From PWPS01 sp964507105 (lineage in GTDB: Bacteria > Patescibacteriota > Minisyncoccia > Minisyncoccales > PWPS01): a DNA stretch of 36,046 nucleotides. The stretch spans positions 1-36,046 of the forward strand of contig CAZDOR010000007.1 of the NCBI GenBank assembly GCA_964507105.1, written 5' to 3'. A program made the translations under genes and the position numbers. A model generated the notes under the pieces. That model made no database searches and was not told where the DNA came from. It saw only the letters and a program-made list of their open reading frames with translations. Below, piece after piece: positions 1-7,540 of the stretch. Within the stretch, counting starts at the first letter, position 1, and the number at the start of each line of letters is the position of its first letter.

Positions 1-48
1 AAACTCCACTAAACTAACTAATACCGATTATTAATAAATCGTCTTCCG

Positions 49-76
49 TTGATTTTTAATGGGGAAGACTTATAAT
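49..76 (+). promoter_or_regulatory. Promoter of the uvrBAC operon
   Basis: TTGATT at 49-54 and TATAAT at 71-76 are separated by 16 bases. A start near 83 is expected, giving a leader of about 40 bases before uvrB. The -35 lies inside the loop of a 7-bp inverted repeat (GTCTTCC 41-47, GGAAGAC 63-69). Confidence 0.7.
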
Positions 77-86
77 CCGGACATGG

Positions 87-114
87 GCCCCCTATAAGAC
101 CAATATAAGGGGGC
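87..114 (+). promoter_or_regulatory. Hairpin in the uvrB leader covering the ribosome binding site
   Basis: GCCCCCTATA at 87-96 pairs with TATAAGGGGGC at 104-114 (one bulged A, 7-base loop). The 3' arm contains AAGGGGG (107-113), the Shine-Dalgarno-like sequence 8 bases before the GTG start at 122, so the folded RNA would hide it. Only a short T stretch follows, so a terminator for an upstream gene is possible but less likely because the hairpin lies downstream of the promoter. Confidence 0.5.
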
Positions 115-121
115 ATTTTGG

Positions 122-2128
122 GTGTTAAATAAAAAAATGGGAAAGAAATTAAAATTACATTCGGAGTTTGATCCCGCCGGTGATCAGCCGGAGGCGATAG
201 AAAAACTCACCGAGGGAGTAGAGAAGGGGTTTGAAGATCAAACCTTACTTGGAATTACCGGTTCGGGGAAAACCTTTACGGTTTCCAATGTAATAGAAAA
301 TACTCAAAAACCTACTTTGGTAGTCTCCCACAACAAGACTCTTGCCGCTCAACTTTGTAATGAATTCAGGGAAGCCTTTCCCGATAATGCGGTGCATTAT
401 TTTGTTTCTTATTATGACTACTACCAGCCGGAAGCCTATATTCAATCCAGCGATACGTATATAAGAAAAGAGGCGATGATTAATGAAGAAATTGACCGTC
501 TTCGCCACAAGGCGACAACCGACCTTTTAACCAGGAACGATGTAATAGTAGTTGCTTCCGTTTCTTGTATATATGACTTGGGGTTACCTAAAGAATATTT
601 GGATAACATTTTAAAGCTGGAAGAAGGCCAAAAGATAGAAAAGGACGACCTTATTAAAACTCTTCTTGATATGCAGTTGGAGAGAACTCCGTCCGTTTTG
701 GATAAGGGTAAGTTCAGAGTAAGAGGAGAAAACTTTCAGATAATGCCGACCAATGAAGACGTTATATACGATATAGAAACTAAAAACGGAGAAATTAAGA
801 GCATATACAGAGTTGATCCGGTGGAAGGATTCATTCCCGGAGAGACGCCCAAAGTGGAGCATGCGGTCATATCTCCGGTTAGACACTACGTATCAAGTGA
901 GGAGGGGATAGAAAGAGCCTTAAAATCAATAGAAAAAGAGCTTGAAGAGAGAATCAAATTTTTTGAACAAAAGGATAAGTATTTGGAGGCGGAAAGGATT
1001 GAGCAGAGAACAAGAGAGGACATGGCCAAGATAAGAGAGCAGGGATTTTGTCATGGAATTGAAAACTACACCATGCATCTTTCCGGTAGAAAGCCGGGAG
1101 ATACGCCGGCCTCACTTCTGGATTATTTCCCCGATGACTTTTTAACCGTAGTTGATGAGTCGCATATAACCATTCCACAAATAAGAGGGATGTATGCCGG
1201 AAACAAATCCAGAAAAAAGCATCTTATAGAGGGGGGTTTCAGACTTCCTTCAGCGATGGAGAATAGACCATTAAAGTTGGATGAATTTGAAAAAAAGGTT
1301 AATCAAGCAATCTACACTTCAGCTACCCCGGCTGATTATGAACTGGACAGATCCGATCAAGTTGTAAAACAAATCATCAGACCGACCGGATTGGTTGATC
1401 CAAAGGTAACCATAGAGCCGGCCAAGACACAGATAAAAGACTTGATTCCCAGACTGAAAGAAACGGCAGAAAAAGGGGAGCGAGCGCTGGTTACCACCTT
1501 AACCAAAAAGATGGCAGAAGATCTTACCGAATATCTGGAAGAAGAGAAAGAAATTGAAGTCTCTTATCTCCACAGTGATATAGATTCTTTTGATCGGGTT
1601 AAAATTTTAACCAATCTTAGAAAGGGAGAGATAGACGTAATCGTGGGAGTCAACCTGCTTAGAGAAGGGCTGGATTTGCCGGAAGTTTCTCTGGTGGCGA
1701 TACTTGATGCTGATCAAGAAGGCTTCTTGAGAAGTGAAACGACCCTTATCCAGACGATGGGTAGGGCAGCAAGAAACGTTAACGGAGAAGTTTTGATTTA
1801 TGCCGATAAGATGACCGGGTCGGTAAAGAGGGCGGTTGAGACCACCAGAAAGAGGCGTAAAAAGCAGATTGAATACAATAAAAAACATGACATTACGCCG
1901 CAAACAATTAAGAAAAAAATTAGCGATATCACCCCTGCCGAGCAAGTTTTGGAACTTGAAACTTCAGCTCTACCGGAAGACGAAAAAGATTTCAATAAGT
2001 TGATTAAGATGAAGAAGAAAGAAATGAAAAAGGCGGCTAAAGATCTTGATTTTGAAACGGCGGCGGTGTTAAGAGACGAAGTAAAAGCTTTAGAACAAAA
2101 GAAAAATGAAAAAGAAGATAAAAATTGA
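122..2128 (+). CDS. uvrB: Excinuclease ABC subunit B
   Basis: UvrB is the damage-verifying helicase-like subunit of nucleotide excision repair. It receives DNA from UvrA and then recruits UvrC. The 668-residue protein is of normal length. It has a Walker A GITGSGKT (about residues 44-51), the Tyr-rich beta-hairpin region that grips DNA (YYDYYQPEAYIQ), a Walker B-type VVDESH, helicase motifs around TSATP and QTMGRAARN, and a C-terminal UVR motif (about 625-660) that contacts UvrC. The chosen start is GTG at 122, which has AAGGGGG 8 bases upstream; ATG at 137 is an alternative that would shorten the protein by five residues. The gene overlaps uvrA by 23 bases, implying translational coupling in a uvrB-uvrA-uvrC operon. 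Confidence 0.97.
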   Translation: MLNKKMGKKLKLHSEFDPAGDQPEAIEKLTEGVEKGFEDQTLLGITGSGKTFTVSNVIENTQKPTLVVSHNKTLAAQLCNEFREAFPDNAVHYFVSYYDYYQPEAYIQSSDTYIRKEAMINEEIDRLRHKATTDLLTRNDVIVVASVSCIYDLGLPKEYLDNILKLEEGQKIEKDDLIKTLLDMQLERTPSVLDKGKFRVRGENFQIMPTNEDVIYDIETKNGEIKSIYRVDPVEGFIPGETPKVEHAVISPVRHYVSSEEGIERALKSIEKELEERIKFFEQKDKYLEAERIEQRTREDMAKIREQGFCHGIENYTMHLSGRKPGDTPASLLDYFPDDFLTVVDESHITIPQIRGMYAGNKSRKKHLIEGGFRLPSAMENRPLKLDEFEKKVNQAIYTSATPADYELDRSDQVVKQIIRPTGLVDPKVTIEPAKTQIKDLIPRLKETAEKGERALVTTLTKKMAEDLTEYLEEEKEIEVSYLHSDIDSFDRVKILTNLRKGEIDVIVGVNLLREGLDLPEVSLVAILDADQEGFLRSETTLIQTMGRAARNVNGEVLIYADKMTGSVKRAVETTRKRRKKQIEYNKKHDITPQTIKKKISDITPAEQVLELETSALPEDEKDFNKLIKMKKKEMKKAAKDLDFETAAVLRDEVKALEQKKNEKEDKN

Positions 2129-4619
2129 AGGTGCCAAACAGCATAATCTAAAAGACGTTGATCTGGAGATACCCAGAAATAAAATGACCGTCTTTACCGG
2201 AGTTTCCGGAAGTGGAAAAACTTCCTTGGCTTTCGATACGATATTTGCCGAAGGTCAAAGAAGGTATGTAGAGTCACTTTCCGCTTACGCCAGACAGTTT
2301 TTAAACAGAATGAATAAGCCGGAAGTTGATGAGATCACCGGTCTTTCTCCGGCTATTTCCATTGATCAAAAGGCACACTCGAAAAATCCGCGTTCAACGG
2401 TAGCGACCATTACCGAAGTTTATGATTTTATGCGAGTAATTTTTGCCAGACTGGGAACGCCCCACTGCCCGAAATGTGGTAGAAAGATTCAAACCATGGG
2501 AGTGACGGAAATGGTTGATTCAATAATAAAAATATCCGAGGAAGGGGAGGAGTTAGTAGTTATGGCCGAGGTTGTGAGAGGGCGAAAAGGTGAGTATTAC
2601 CAATTGCTTTATGATTATCTTAATCAAGGGTTTGCAGAAGCAAGAATAGATGAAGAGTTTAAGTCTCTCAGGGAACGAATTGAATTGGACAAAAATAAAA
2701 AACATGAAATTTCGATAGTAATAGACAGAATTCCCGCTGAGTTGGACTTTAGCAAAAAGGAAAAGAGAAGAAGAGTAGTGGAAGCCGTTGAAACCGCCCT
2801 TAAAAAAGGGAGTGGATCCTTGCAGATTTACATAGAACCGACCAAAAGTGAATATATATTTTCGGAAGATCTGTCTTGTCCGGTTTGTAATTTCGCCTAT
2901 CCGACTATTGAGCCCAGAATGTTCTCTTTCAACAGTCCTTATGGTGCTTGTCCGGAGTGCAAGGGTATAGGTAAGCAACATAAAAAATCGGATAAACCTT
3001 GCCCCGAATGTAGGGGAAAACGTCTCAGGCCGGAGGCGCTAAGCATTCTTTTGGGAGAGAAAAACATAACCCAAGTTGCCGGAATGAAAATAGATCGAGC
3101 AGCTCTTTTTTTCAGTGAACTGGATAAATACTTAACCGAGGACCAAATGAAAATTGCCAAGGCTCCGCTTAGAGAAATAAACCAAAGACTCGGTTTTCTT
3201 CTCGATATAGGGTTGGATTATTTAACTCTTGATAGGGAGGCGGGCACTCTTTCCGGTGGTGAATCTCAAAGAATAAGATTAGCTTCTCAGGTTGGATCCG
3301 GTTTAGTGGGAACCCTTTATATATTGGATGAACCGACTATCGGACTTCATCAATATGACAATGCGAGACTGATAAAAACTTTAAAAGAGTTAAAAGAAAA
3401 AGGTAATACTATTGTGGTTGTAGAGCACGATGAAGAGACCATAATGGCTTCTGATCATTTGGTTGACTTCGGGCCCGGAGCGGGAGTTCACGGCGGTAAT
3501 ATAGTCGCTCAAGGCAACATGCCGAATGTTTTAGAGGATGATAGTCAAGATTCTTTAACTCTCAAGTATTTACGTCGAGAAAAAGAAATTCCGGTTCCGA
3601 AAAAGAGAAGAAAGGTGAAGTCGGGAACCTCCAAACTTGAGATAAAAGGAGCTTCCAAAAACAATCTAAAAGATCTTGATGTTAATATTCCTCTCAGAAG
3701 ATTTGTAACGATAACCGGTGTTTCGGGAAGTGGGAAATCCACTTTAGTCTATGAAACGCTTTATAAGCATCTAACCAACGAGCTTCATCATGCTGATAAA
3801 AAACCCGGCAAGTTTAGGGAAATAAGAGGATTGAAGTATGTTGATAAAGTAATTAACATCGATCAGTCTCCAATCGGAAGAACTCCCAGATCAACTCCCG
3901 GAACTTATGTGAGTGCTTGGACGGATATTAGGAAATTATTTGCCACCACTGAAGAGGCTAAGATGCGTGGTTGGGACAAAGGAAGATTTAGTTTTAACAC
4001 CAAAGGGGGGAGGTGTGAAAATTGTAACGGATACGGCCATATTTCGGTAGAGATGCATTTTTTACCAACAGTTCAAGTGACTTGTGATGAGTGTAAAGGA
4101 AGAAGGTTTAATCATGAGACACTCGAAGTGGAGTACAGAGGTGAAAATATATACGAAGTTTTGGATATGACAATAGAAGAAGCATTAGACTTTTTTAAAG
4201 ACACACCCTGGATACACAGAAAATTAAAAACTCTTTATGATGTCGGGTTGGGATATCTGAAGTTGGGCCAACCCTCTCCGACTCTTTCCGGCGGGGAGGC
4301 GCAAAGAGTTAAGCTTTCTTCCGAGTTGTCCAGAAAAGATACAAGAAATACACTTTATCTCTTGGATGAACCGACCGTGGGTTTGCATTACGAGGATGTT
4401 CGTAAATTGATAAATGTTTTACAAGATTTGGTTTCCAGAGGTAATTCGGTAGTTATAATCGAGCATAATTTAGAAATAATTAAATCATCGGACTACATAA
4501 TTGATTTGGGTCCCGGAGGTGGAGAAAATGGAGGAGAAATAGTAGTTACCGGAACGCCGGAAGAGATAAAGAGCAAAAAAAGGAGCAAAACAGCTAAGTT
4601 TTTAAGGAAAATTTTGTAA
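2106..4619 (+). CDS. uvrA: Excinuclease ABC subunit A, short form lacking the insertion domain
   Basis: UvrA is the ABC-type ATPase that scans DNA for damage and loads UvrB. Both ATPase halves are present: Walker A VSGSGKT near residues 33-39 and again near 540, with signatures LSGGESQR (about 382) and LSGGEAQR. Zinc-ribbon cysteines are C258/C261 with C282/C285 in the first half, and CENC/CDEC in the second. The protein is 837 residues, against about 940 in E. coli. The difference falls in one place: between CKGIG (285-289) and CPECRGKRL (299-307) only nine residues remain where E. coli has roughly 110, so the damage-contacting insertion domain is missing. The UvrB-binding region (about 130-245) is retained. 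The gene starts inside the end of uvrB. Confidence 0.96.
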   Translation: MKKKIKIEGAKQHNLKDVDLEIPRNKMTVFTGVSGSGKTSLAFDTIFAEGQRRYVESLSAYARQFLNRMNKPEVDEITGLSPAISIDQKAHSKNPRSTVATITEVYDFMRVIFARLGTPHCPKCGRKIQTMGVTEMVDSIIKISEEGEELVVMAEVVRGRKGEYYQLLYDYLNQGFAEARIDEEFKSLRERIELDKNKKHEISIVIDRIPAELDFSKKEKRRRVVEAVETALKKGSGSLQIYIEPTKSEYIFSEDLSCPVCNFAYPTIEPRMFSFNSPYGACPECKGIGKQHKKSDKPCPECRGKRLRPEALSILLGEKNITQVAGMKIDRAALFFSELDKYLTEDQMKIAKAPLREINQRLGFLLDIGLDYLTLDREAGTLSGGESQRIRLASQVGSGLVGTLYILDEPTIGLHQYDNARLIKTLKELKEKGNTIVVVEHDEETIMASDHLVDFGPGAGVHGGNIVAQGNMPNVLEDDSQDSLTLKYLRREKEIPVPKKRRKVKSGTSKLEIKGASKNNLKDLDVNIPLRRFVTITGVSGSGKSTLVYETLYKHLTNELHHADKKPGKFREIRGLKYVDKVINIDQSPIGRTPRSTPGTYVSAWTDIRKLFATTEEAKMRGWDKGRFSFNTKGGRCENCNGYGHISVEMHFLPTVQVTCDECKGRRFNHETLEVEYRGENIYEVLDMTIEEALDFFKDTPWIHRKLKTLYDVGLGYLKLGQPSPTLSGGEAQRVKLSSELSRKDTRNTLYLLDEPTVGLHYEDVRKLINVLQDLVSRGNSVVIIEHNLEIIKSSDYIIDLGPGGGENGGEIVVTGTPEEIKSKKRSKTAKFLRKIL

Positions 4620-4636
4620 GCTTTCTATATTATGCG

Positions 4637-5824
4637 ATGAAAAAGAAAATAAAAGATAAAATTAAAAAACTTCCTGACAATTCCGGAGTTTATATTTTTA
4701 AAAATAAGGAGGGAGAAGTAGTTTATATTGGAAAGGCGGGAAATCTCTCCAAAAGAGTTAATAGTTATTTTTTAAAATCCGCTGACCCACGATCCAAGAG
4801 GATGATCCGGGATTTTTATGATTTGGAATACAAAACTACGGAGACGGTAATCGAGGCTTTGATTTTAGAGGCTAAGCTAATAAAGAAACATGAGCCGTAC
4901 TACAATATAAAACAGAAAGACGATAAAAGCTTTCTTTATGTTGTGATTACGGATGAAAAGTACCCGAGAGTAATTTTAAAAAGAGGAAAGCAAAAAAAAG
5001 AAGGGCGTGCGGTATTCGGCCCTTTTGTTTCTTCCTCCGCAATAAGGCAGGGATTGAGAATTCTAAGAAAAATATTCCCTTATAATACCCATACGGAAAA
5101 AGAACTAAAGAAAGTGAAGCGGCCCTGTTTTTATTATCAAATAGGACTTTGTCCGGGGGCCTGTGCTGATGATTTGGACAAAGAAGAATACATGGAGGAT
5201 ATTAAAAATATAGAACTCTTTTTTGAGGGTAGAAAAGAACAGGTTTTAATTTCATTAAAAGAAAAAATGAAAGAGGCGAGTGATAAACGAAATTATGAAA
5301 AGGCACAAAAACTAAAAAAACAAATTAATTCCATAAATCATATTCACGATACTGCCCTTATAACACCTCCGGAGCTTGAAGAAGAAAATATGCGGATAGA
5401 AGGGTATGACATATCCAATATCGGAGGAAAACTATCTGCCGGCAGCATGGTAGTTTTTAGAGGGAATAAACCACAAAAGTCTGGTTATAGAAAATTTAAA
5501 ATAAAAACTATAAAAAAAATTGATGATATCGGTATGATAAAAGAGGTGCTTATAAGAAGATTCAATAATTCTTGGAAATTACCCGATTTGATTGTGATTG
5601 ATGGGGGGGTGGGGCAAGTTAATGTAGGCAGAGAAGTTTTGGAAGAGAACGGATTGGATATTCCTGTCGTGGGAATAGCAAAAGGAGAAAGGAGGTCAAA
5701 AAACGAATTGGTGGGAGATGAAGTCGACGTGAAAAAGAAAACACTAATAAAAGTCAGAGATGAAGCCCACAGGTTTGCCCAAAAGTATCATAGGAAAATG
5801 AGGAAAGAAAAATTTCTTGACTAA
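4637..5824 (+). CDS. uvrC: Excinuclease ABC subunit C, lacking the C-terminal HhH domain
   Basis: UvrC makes the two incisions around a lesion. The N-terminal GIY-YIG nuclease (GVYIF...VVYIGKAGNLSKRV) is intact, followed by a Cys cluster (CFYY..LCPGAC), a UVR motif for UvrB binding (about 205-235) and the RNase H-like second nuclease, with GYDISN, VIDGG and RDEAHRFA carrying the expected Asp and His residues. The protein stops at 395 residues, right after the RNase H-like fold. The tandem helix-hairpin-helix DNA-binding domain found in the roughly 610-residue E. coli enzyme is absent. A frameshift is unlikely because the following bases code on the opposite strand. It lies 17 bases after uvrA with no clear Shine-Dalgarno, and its last four bases overlap the convergent PAS gene. 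Confidence 0.95.
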   Translation: MKKKIKDKIKKLPDNSGVYIFKNKEGEVVYIGKAGNLSKRVNSYFLKSADPRSKRMIRDFYDLEYKTTETVIEALILEAKLIKKHEPYYNIKQKDDKSFLYVVITDEKYPRVILKRGKQKKEGRAVFGPFVSSSAIRQGLRILRKIFPYNTHTEKELKKVKRPCFYYQIGLCPGACADDLDKEEYMEDIKNIELFFEGRKEQVLISLKEKMKEASDKRNYEKAQKLKKQINSINHIHDTALITPPELEEENMRIEGYDISNIGGKLSAGSMVVFRGNKPQKSGYRKFKIKTIKKIDDIGMIKEVLIRRFNNSWKLPDLIVIDGGVGQVNVGREVLEENGLDIPVVGIAKGERRSKNELVGDEVDVKKKTLIKVRDEAHRFAQKYHRKMRKEKFLD

Positions 5825-6354
5825 TCACCACTTTCCTCTAATTTATTTTTCAGCATTTTTATTTTCTCCTTCAGCTCTATCATTCGATTTTCTCGACCGA
5901 CCATTATCTTGTTCATTTTTTTTAGTTTTTTGTTTCGTTTTTTTAGTTCTTTTTCCTTTTTCTTGATTTTTTCCATATTGAAGAAACCTAAAAAACAACC
6001 GATTTTATTTCCTTCCGTTGATGTTCTACTTCGCACCGAAATTCTTGTCGGTACTTTCTCTTTCTCCGTCTTTATCAGAACTTCTTTCTCCAGTGTTTTT
6101 TTTGTTTCTAACGCCTCTTGGGTTAATTTAAAAACTTCTTGATTTGTGATTTTTACTATCGAAGATCCTACTATTCGGTACTTTTCTTTTTTAATAAATT
6201 CCGTAAAGGCTGAGTTTGCTTCTATTATTGCCCCGTTCGGGTTGGTAAAAACTATGGGGATGGGAATAAAAGCGAAAAGCTCCTCCGCATAGTTTTCGAG
6301 CAACTCCAGATCTTTTTGTAGTGTTTTTATTTTCCTTTCTTGCTGTTGTTCCAT
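5821..6354 (-). CDS. PAS-domain protein with a C-terminal coiled coil and no output domain
   Basis: The 177-residue soluble protein has a short N-terminal helix (1-20), a PAS fold (about 20-128, with IPIPIVFTNPNGAIIEANSAF typical of the PAS N-terminus) and a Lys/Glu-rich coiled coil (about 128-175). The stretch KMNKIMVGRENRMIELKEKI resembles the linker that joins PAS domains to histidine-kinase dimerisation domains, but no kinase or other effector domain follows. It is therefore probably a sensor or adaptor that acts through a partner. Its start lies within the 3' end of the upstream V4R-like gene (28-base overlap), so the two are likely co-translated. The ligand is unknown. Confidence 0.8.
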   Translation of the reverse strand: MEQQQERKIKTLQKDLELLENYAEELFAFIPIPIVFTNPNGAIIEANSAFTEFIKKEKYRIVGSSIVKITNQEVFKLTQEALETKKTLEKEVLIKTEKEKVPTRISVRSRTSTEGNKIGCFLGFFNMEKIKKKEKELKKRNKKLKKMNKIMVGRENRMIELKEKIKMLKNKLEESGD

Positions 6355-6950
6355 ACTATTTTAAACGTACATTTATCGCCTTCTTGATCTGAAAAAACGC
6401 AGTTTATTTGAGAAGCTTGAGTTGAACTGTTGGTAGTTATTTCTCCTATCTGTGCAAAATATCCTTTTAAATAATCACAAAAAACGGGATGTATTTTAAA
6501 ATTAACCAAATCCAAGAAAAGCTCTCCCTTCTCACTATCGTAATCACGCGCTTTTAAGGACCCGACGGTATAATGTTTTTTCCAGAGTTTGCTTGCTTGA
6601 TCAAAAGTTTTTTTCATTGAAATGAGGTGCTTCATAAAAAATTTAATTACGAAGGATACTCGAGGGGAAAACCTTCCCAAATTTTCCACACCTTTCTTAT
6701 TCATTTCAAATTCTTCAGCGATTGCAAGCAAGGAAATAGCCCTTAGACCAAGGGGGTAATATTCCATATTTTTGAACTCGGAGTAGTTAAAATCTATATT
6801 GAAAGAATTTATTTTTTTCTCTATTCTTTCTATCGCTTTTTCATCTTCACTTTTTATGAATTCTTTGTCCGTTATAAAAACCACTCCCCGAACCTCACCG
6901 GGCTTATTGATTAATTTTTTAACCGTTTTTTCATTTAATTCGTAGGACAT
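6327..6950 (-). CDS. Putative V4R/heme-NO-binding-like sensor protein
   Basis: This is a 207-residue soluble protein. Its C-terminal part (about 125-202), with the order 'HYTVG...DYDSEKGELFLDLVNFKIHPVFCDYLKGYF...CVFSDQEGDKCTFKIVW', resembles the V4R (4-vinyl-reductase) small-molecule-binding fold, also related to HNOB domains: acidic strands, a Cys in the second helix (C158 region) and a terminal G-D-x-C-x-F-x-V/I-x-W strand. The N-terminal half is helical. It overlaps the PAS gene, suggesting a two-protein sensor. The family call is from pattern recognition only and is moderately secure; a myxobacterial DUF2378-like relationship is the main alternative. Confidence 0.6.
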   Translation of the reverse strand: MSYELNEKTVKKLINKPGEVRGVVFITDKEFIKSEDEKAIERIEKKINSFNIDFNYSEFKNMEYYPLGLRAISLLAIAEEFEMNKKGVENLGRFSPRVSFVIKFFMKHLISMKKTFDQASKLWKKHYTVGSLKARDYDSEKGELFLDLVNFKIHPVFCDYLKGYFAQIGEITTNSSTQASQINCVFSDQEGDKCTFKIVWNNSKKGK

Positions 6951-7095
6951 ATCTTTACTTTTAATTTATCACATAAAATAATTATCCACAAAAAAGTTAT
7001 TTTTCATCTTAACTATTTTATATTTATCTATGAATAACCGGAGGAATCGTTGTTGTCAAGATCATTATTTATGATATAATGACGCTTAGTTATAG
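6951..7095. other. Divergent intergenic region with a perfect DnaA-box sequence
   Basis: This AT-rich region lies between the V4R gene (minus) and tRNA-Tyr (plus). It contains TTATCCACA at 6982-6990, a perfect match to the DnaA box consensus, and TATGAATAA at 7029-7037, whose reverse complement has one mismatch to the same consensus. The tRNA promoter occupies 7053-7080. The first box overlaps where a minus-strand -35 element could lie. Confidence 0.4.
7053..7080 (+). promoter_or_regulatory. Promoter of tRNA-Tyr/tRNA-Thr/rpmG/tRNA-Trp/def
   Basis: TTGTCA at 7053-7058 and TATAAT at 7075-7080, with a 16-base spacer. The predicted start is about 9 bases before the mature tRNA-Tyr 5' end. Confidence 0.75.
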
Positions 7096-7179
7096 GGGTC
7101 GGTACCAAAGTGGCCAAATGGAGCAGACTGTAAATCTGCTGGCTTCATGCCTTCGCAGGTTCGAATCCTGCCCGGCCCA
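7096..7179 (+). tRNA. tRNA-Tyr (anticodon GTA)
   Basis: The acceptor stem is 7096-7102 with 7172-7178 (one G-U pair). The anticodon stem GCAGA/TCTGC has loop CTGTAAA, the T arm is GCAGG/CCTGC, and discriminator A is at 7179. The 84-base length with a long variable arm is the class II form expected for bacterial tRNA-Tyr. No CCA is encoded. Confidence 0.96.
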
Positions 7180-7189
7180 CATTATGTTT

Positions 7190-7261
7190 GCCACCCTAGC
7201 TCAGAGGTAGAGCACGTCCATGGTAAGGACGGGGTCGCGGGTTCAAGTCCCGCGGGTGGCT
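7190..7261 (+). tRNA. tRNA-Thr (anticodon GGT)
   Basis: The acceptor GCCACCC (7190-7196) pairs with GGGTGGC (7254-7260). The anticodon loop is ATGGTAA within CGTCC/GGACG, and the T arm is GCGGG/CCCGC. Discriminator U is at 7261. No CCA is encoded. It lies 10 bases after tRNA-Tyr, in the same transcript. Confidence 0.96.
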
Positions 7262-7282
7262 CAAGTTAATAAATTAGTAAAA

Positions 7283-7456
7283 ATGTCAAAAAGAACCAAA
7301 AGACCATTTATTAAACTCGAGTGCGGGGAGTGCCGAGAAGTCAACTATTATATACAAAAACCGAAAGGAAAAGCGGTTGAGATCGATGATTTGAAACCCA
7401 GTAAGTTCTGTAAACCTTGTGGTGGGCATACCAAACATGAGGCGAAGTTAAAATAA
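7283..7456 (+). CDS. rpmG: 50S ribosomal protein L33, zinc-binding form
   Basis: L33 is a small protein of the large ribosomal subunit near the E site. The 57-residue sequence has the expected basic N-terminus and the four cysteines of the zinc (C+) form: C14, C17, C43 and C46. The frame is open further upstream into tRNA-Thr, but the ATG at 7283 gives a normal-length L33 and is the sensible start. There is no Shine-Dalgarno; only 21 bases separate it from the tRNA-Thr 3' end. tRNA-Trp begins 5 bases after its stop. The tRNA-Thr, rpmG, tRNA-Trp order recalls the classical tuf-secE-nusG-rpl cluster. Confidence 0.94.
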   Translation: MSKRTKRPFIKLECGECREVNYYIQKPKGKAVEIDDLKPSKFCKPCGGHTKHEAKLK

Positions 7457-7461
7457 AGTGA

Positions 7462-7534
7462 GGGGGCGTAGGCTTAATTGGCAAACCGCGGGATTCCAAA
7501 TCCCGTCTTGGGGGTTCGAATCCCTCCGCCCCTG
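7462..7534 (+). tRNA. tRNA-Trp (anticodon CCA)
   Basis: The acceptor GGGGGCG (7462-7468) pairs with CGCCCCT (7527-7533) with a terminal G-U. The anticodon loop is TTCCAAA in stem CGGGA/TCCCG, the T stem is GGGGG/CCCTC, and discriminator G is at 7534. No 3' CCA is encoded. The next gene's ATG is only six bases downstream. Confidence 0.95.
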
Positions 7535-7540
7535 CAATAT

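Noticed and set aside
5800..5900. Frameshift truncating uvrC
   Set aside because: The sequence after the stop codes for the PAS protein on the opposite strand and no HhH-like frame was found, so the short form seems genuine.
6951..7095. Origin of replication at the DnaA box
   Set aside because: Only one perfect box and one near match, and no dnaA or dnaN nearby; not enough for an origin call.
7220..7282. Longer rpmG start within tRNA-Thr
   Set aside because: The extension would translate tRNA sequence and gives residues not found in L33.
7478..7540. Longer def start within tRNA-Trp
   Set aside because: The extension overlaps the tRNA, and the canonical deformylase start is at 7541.
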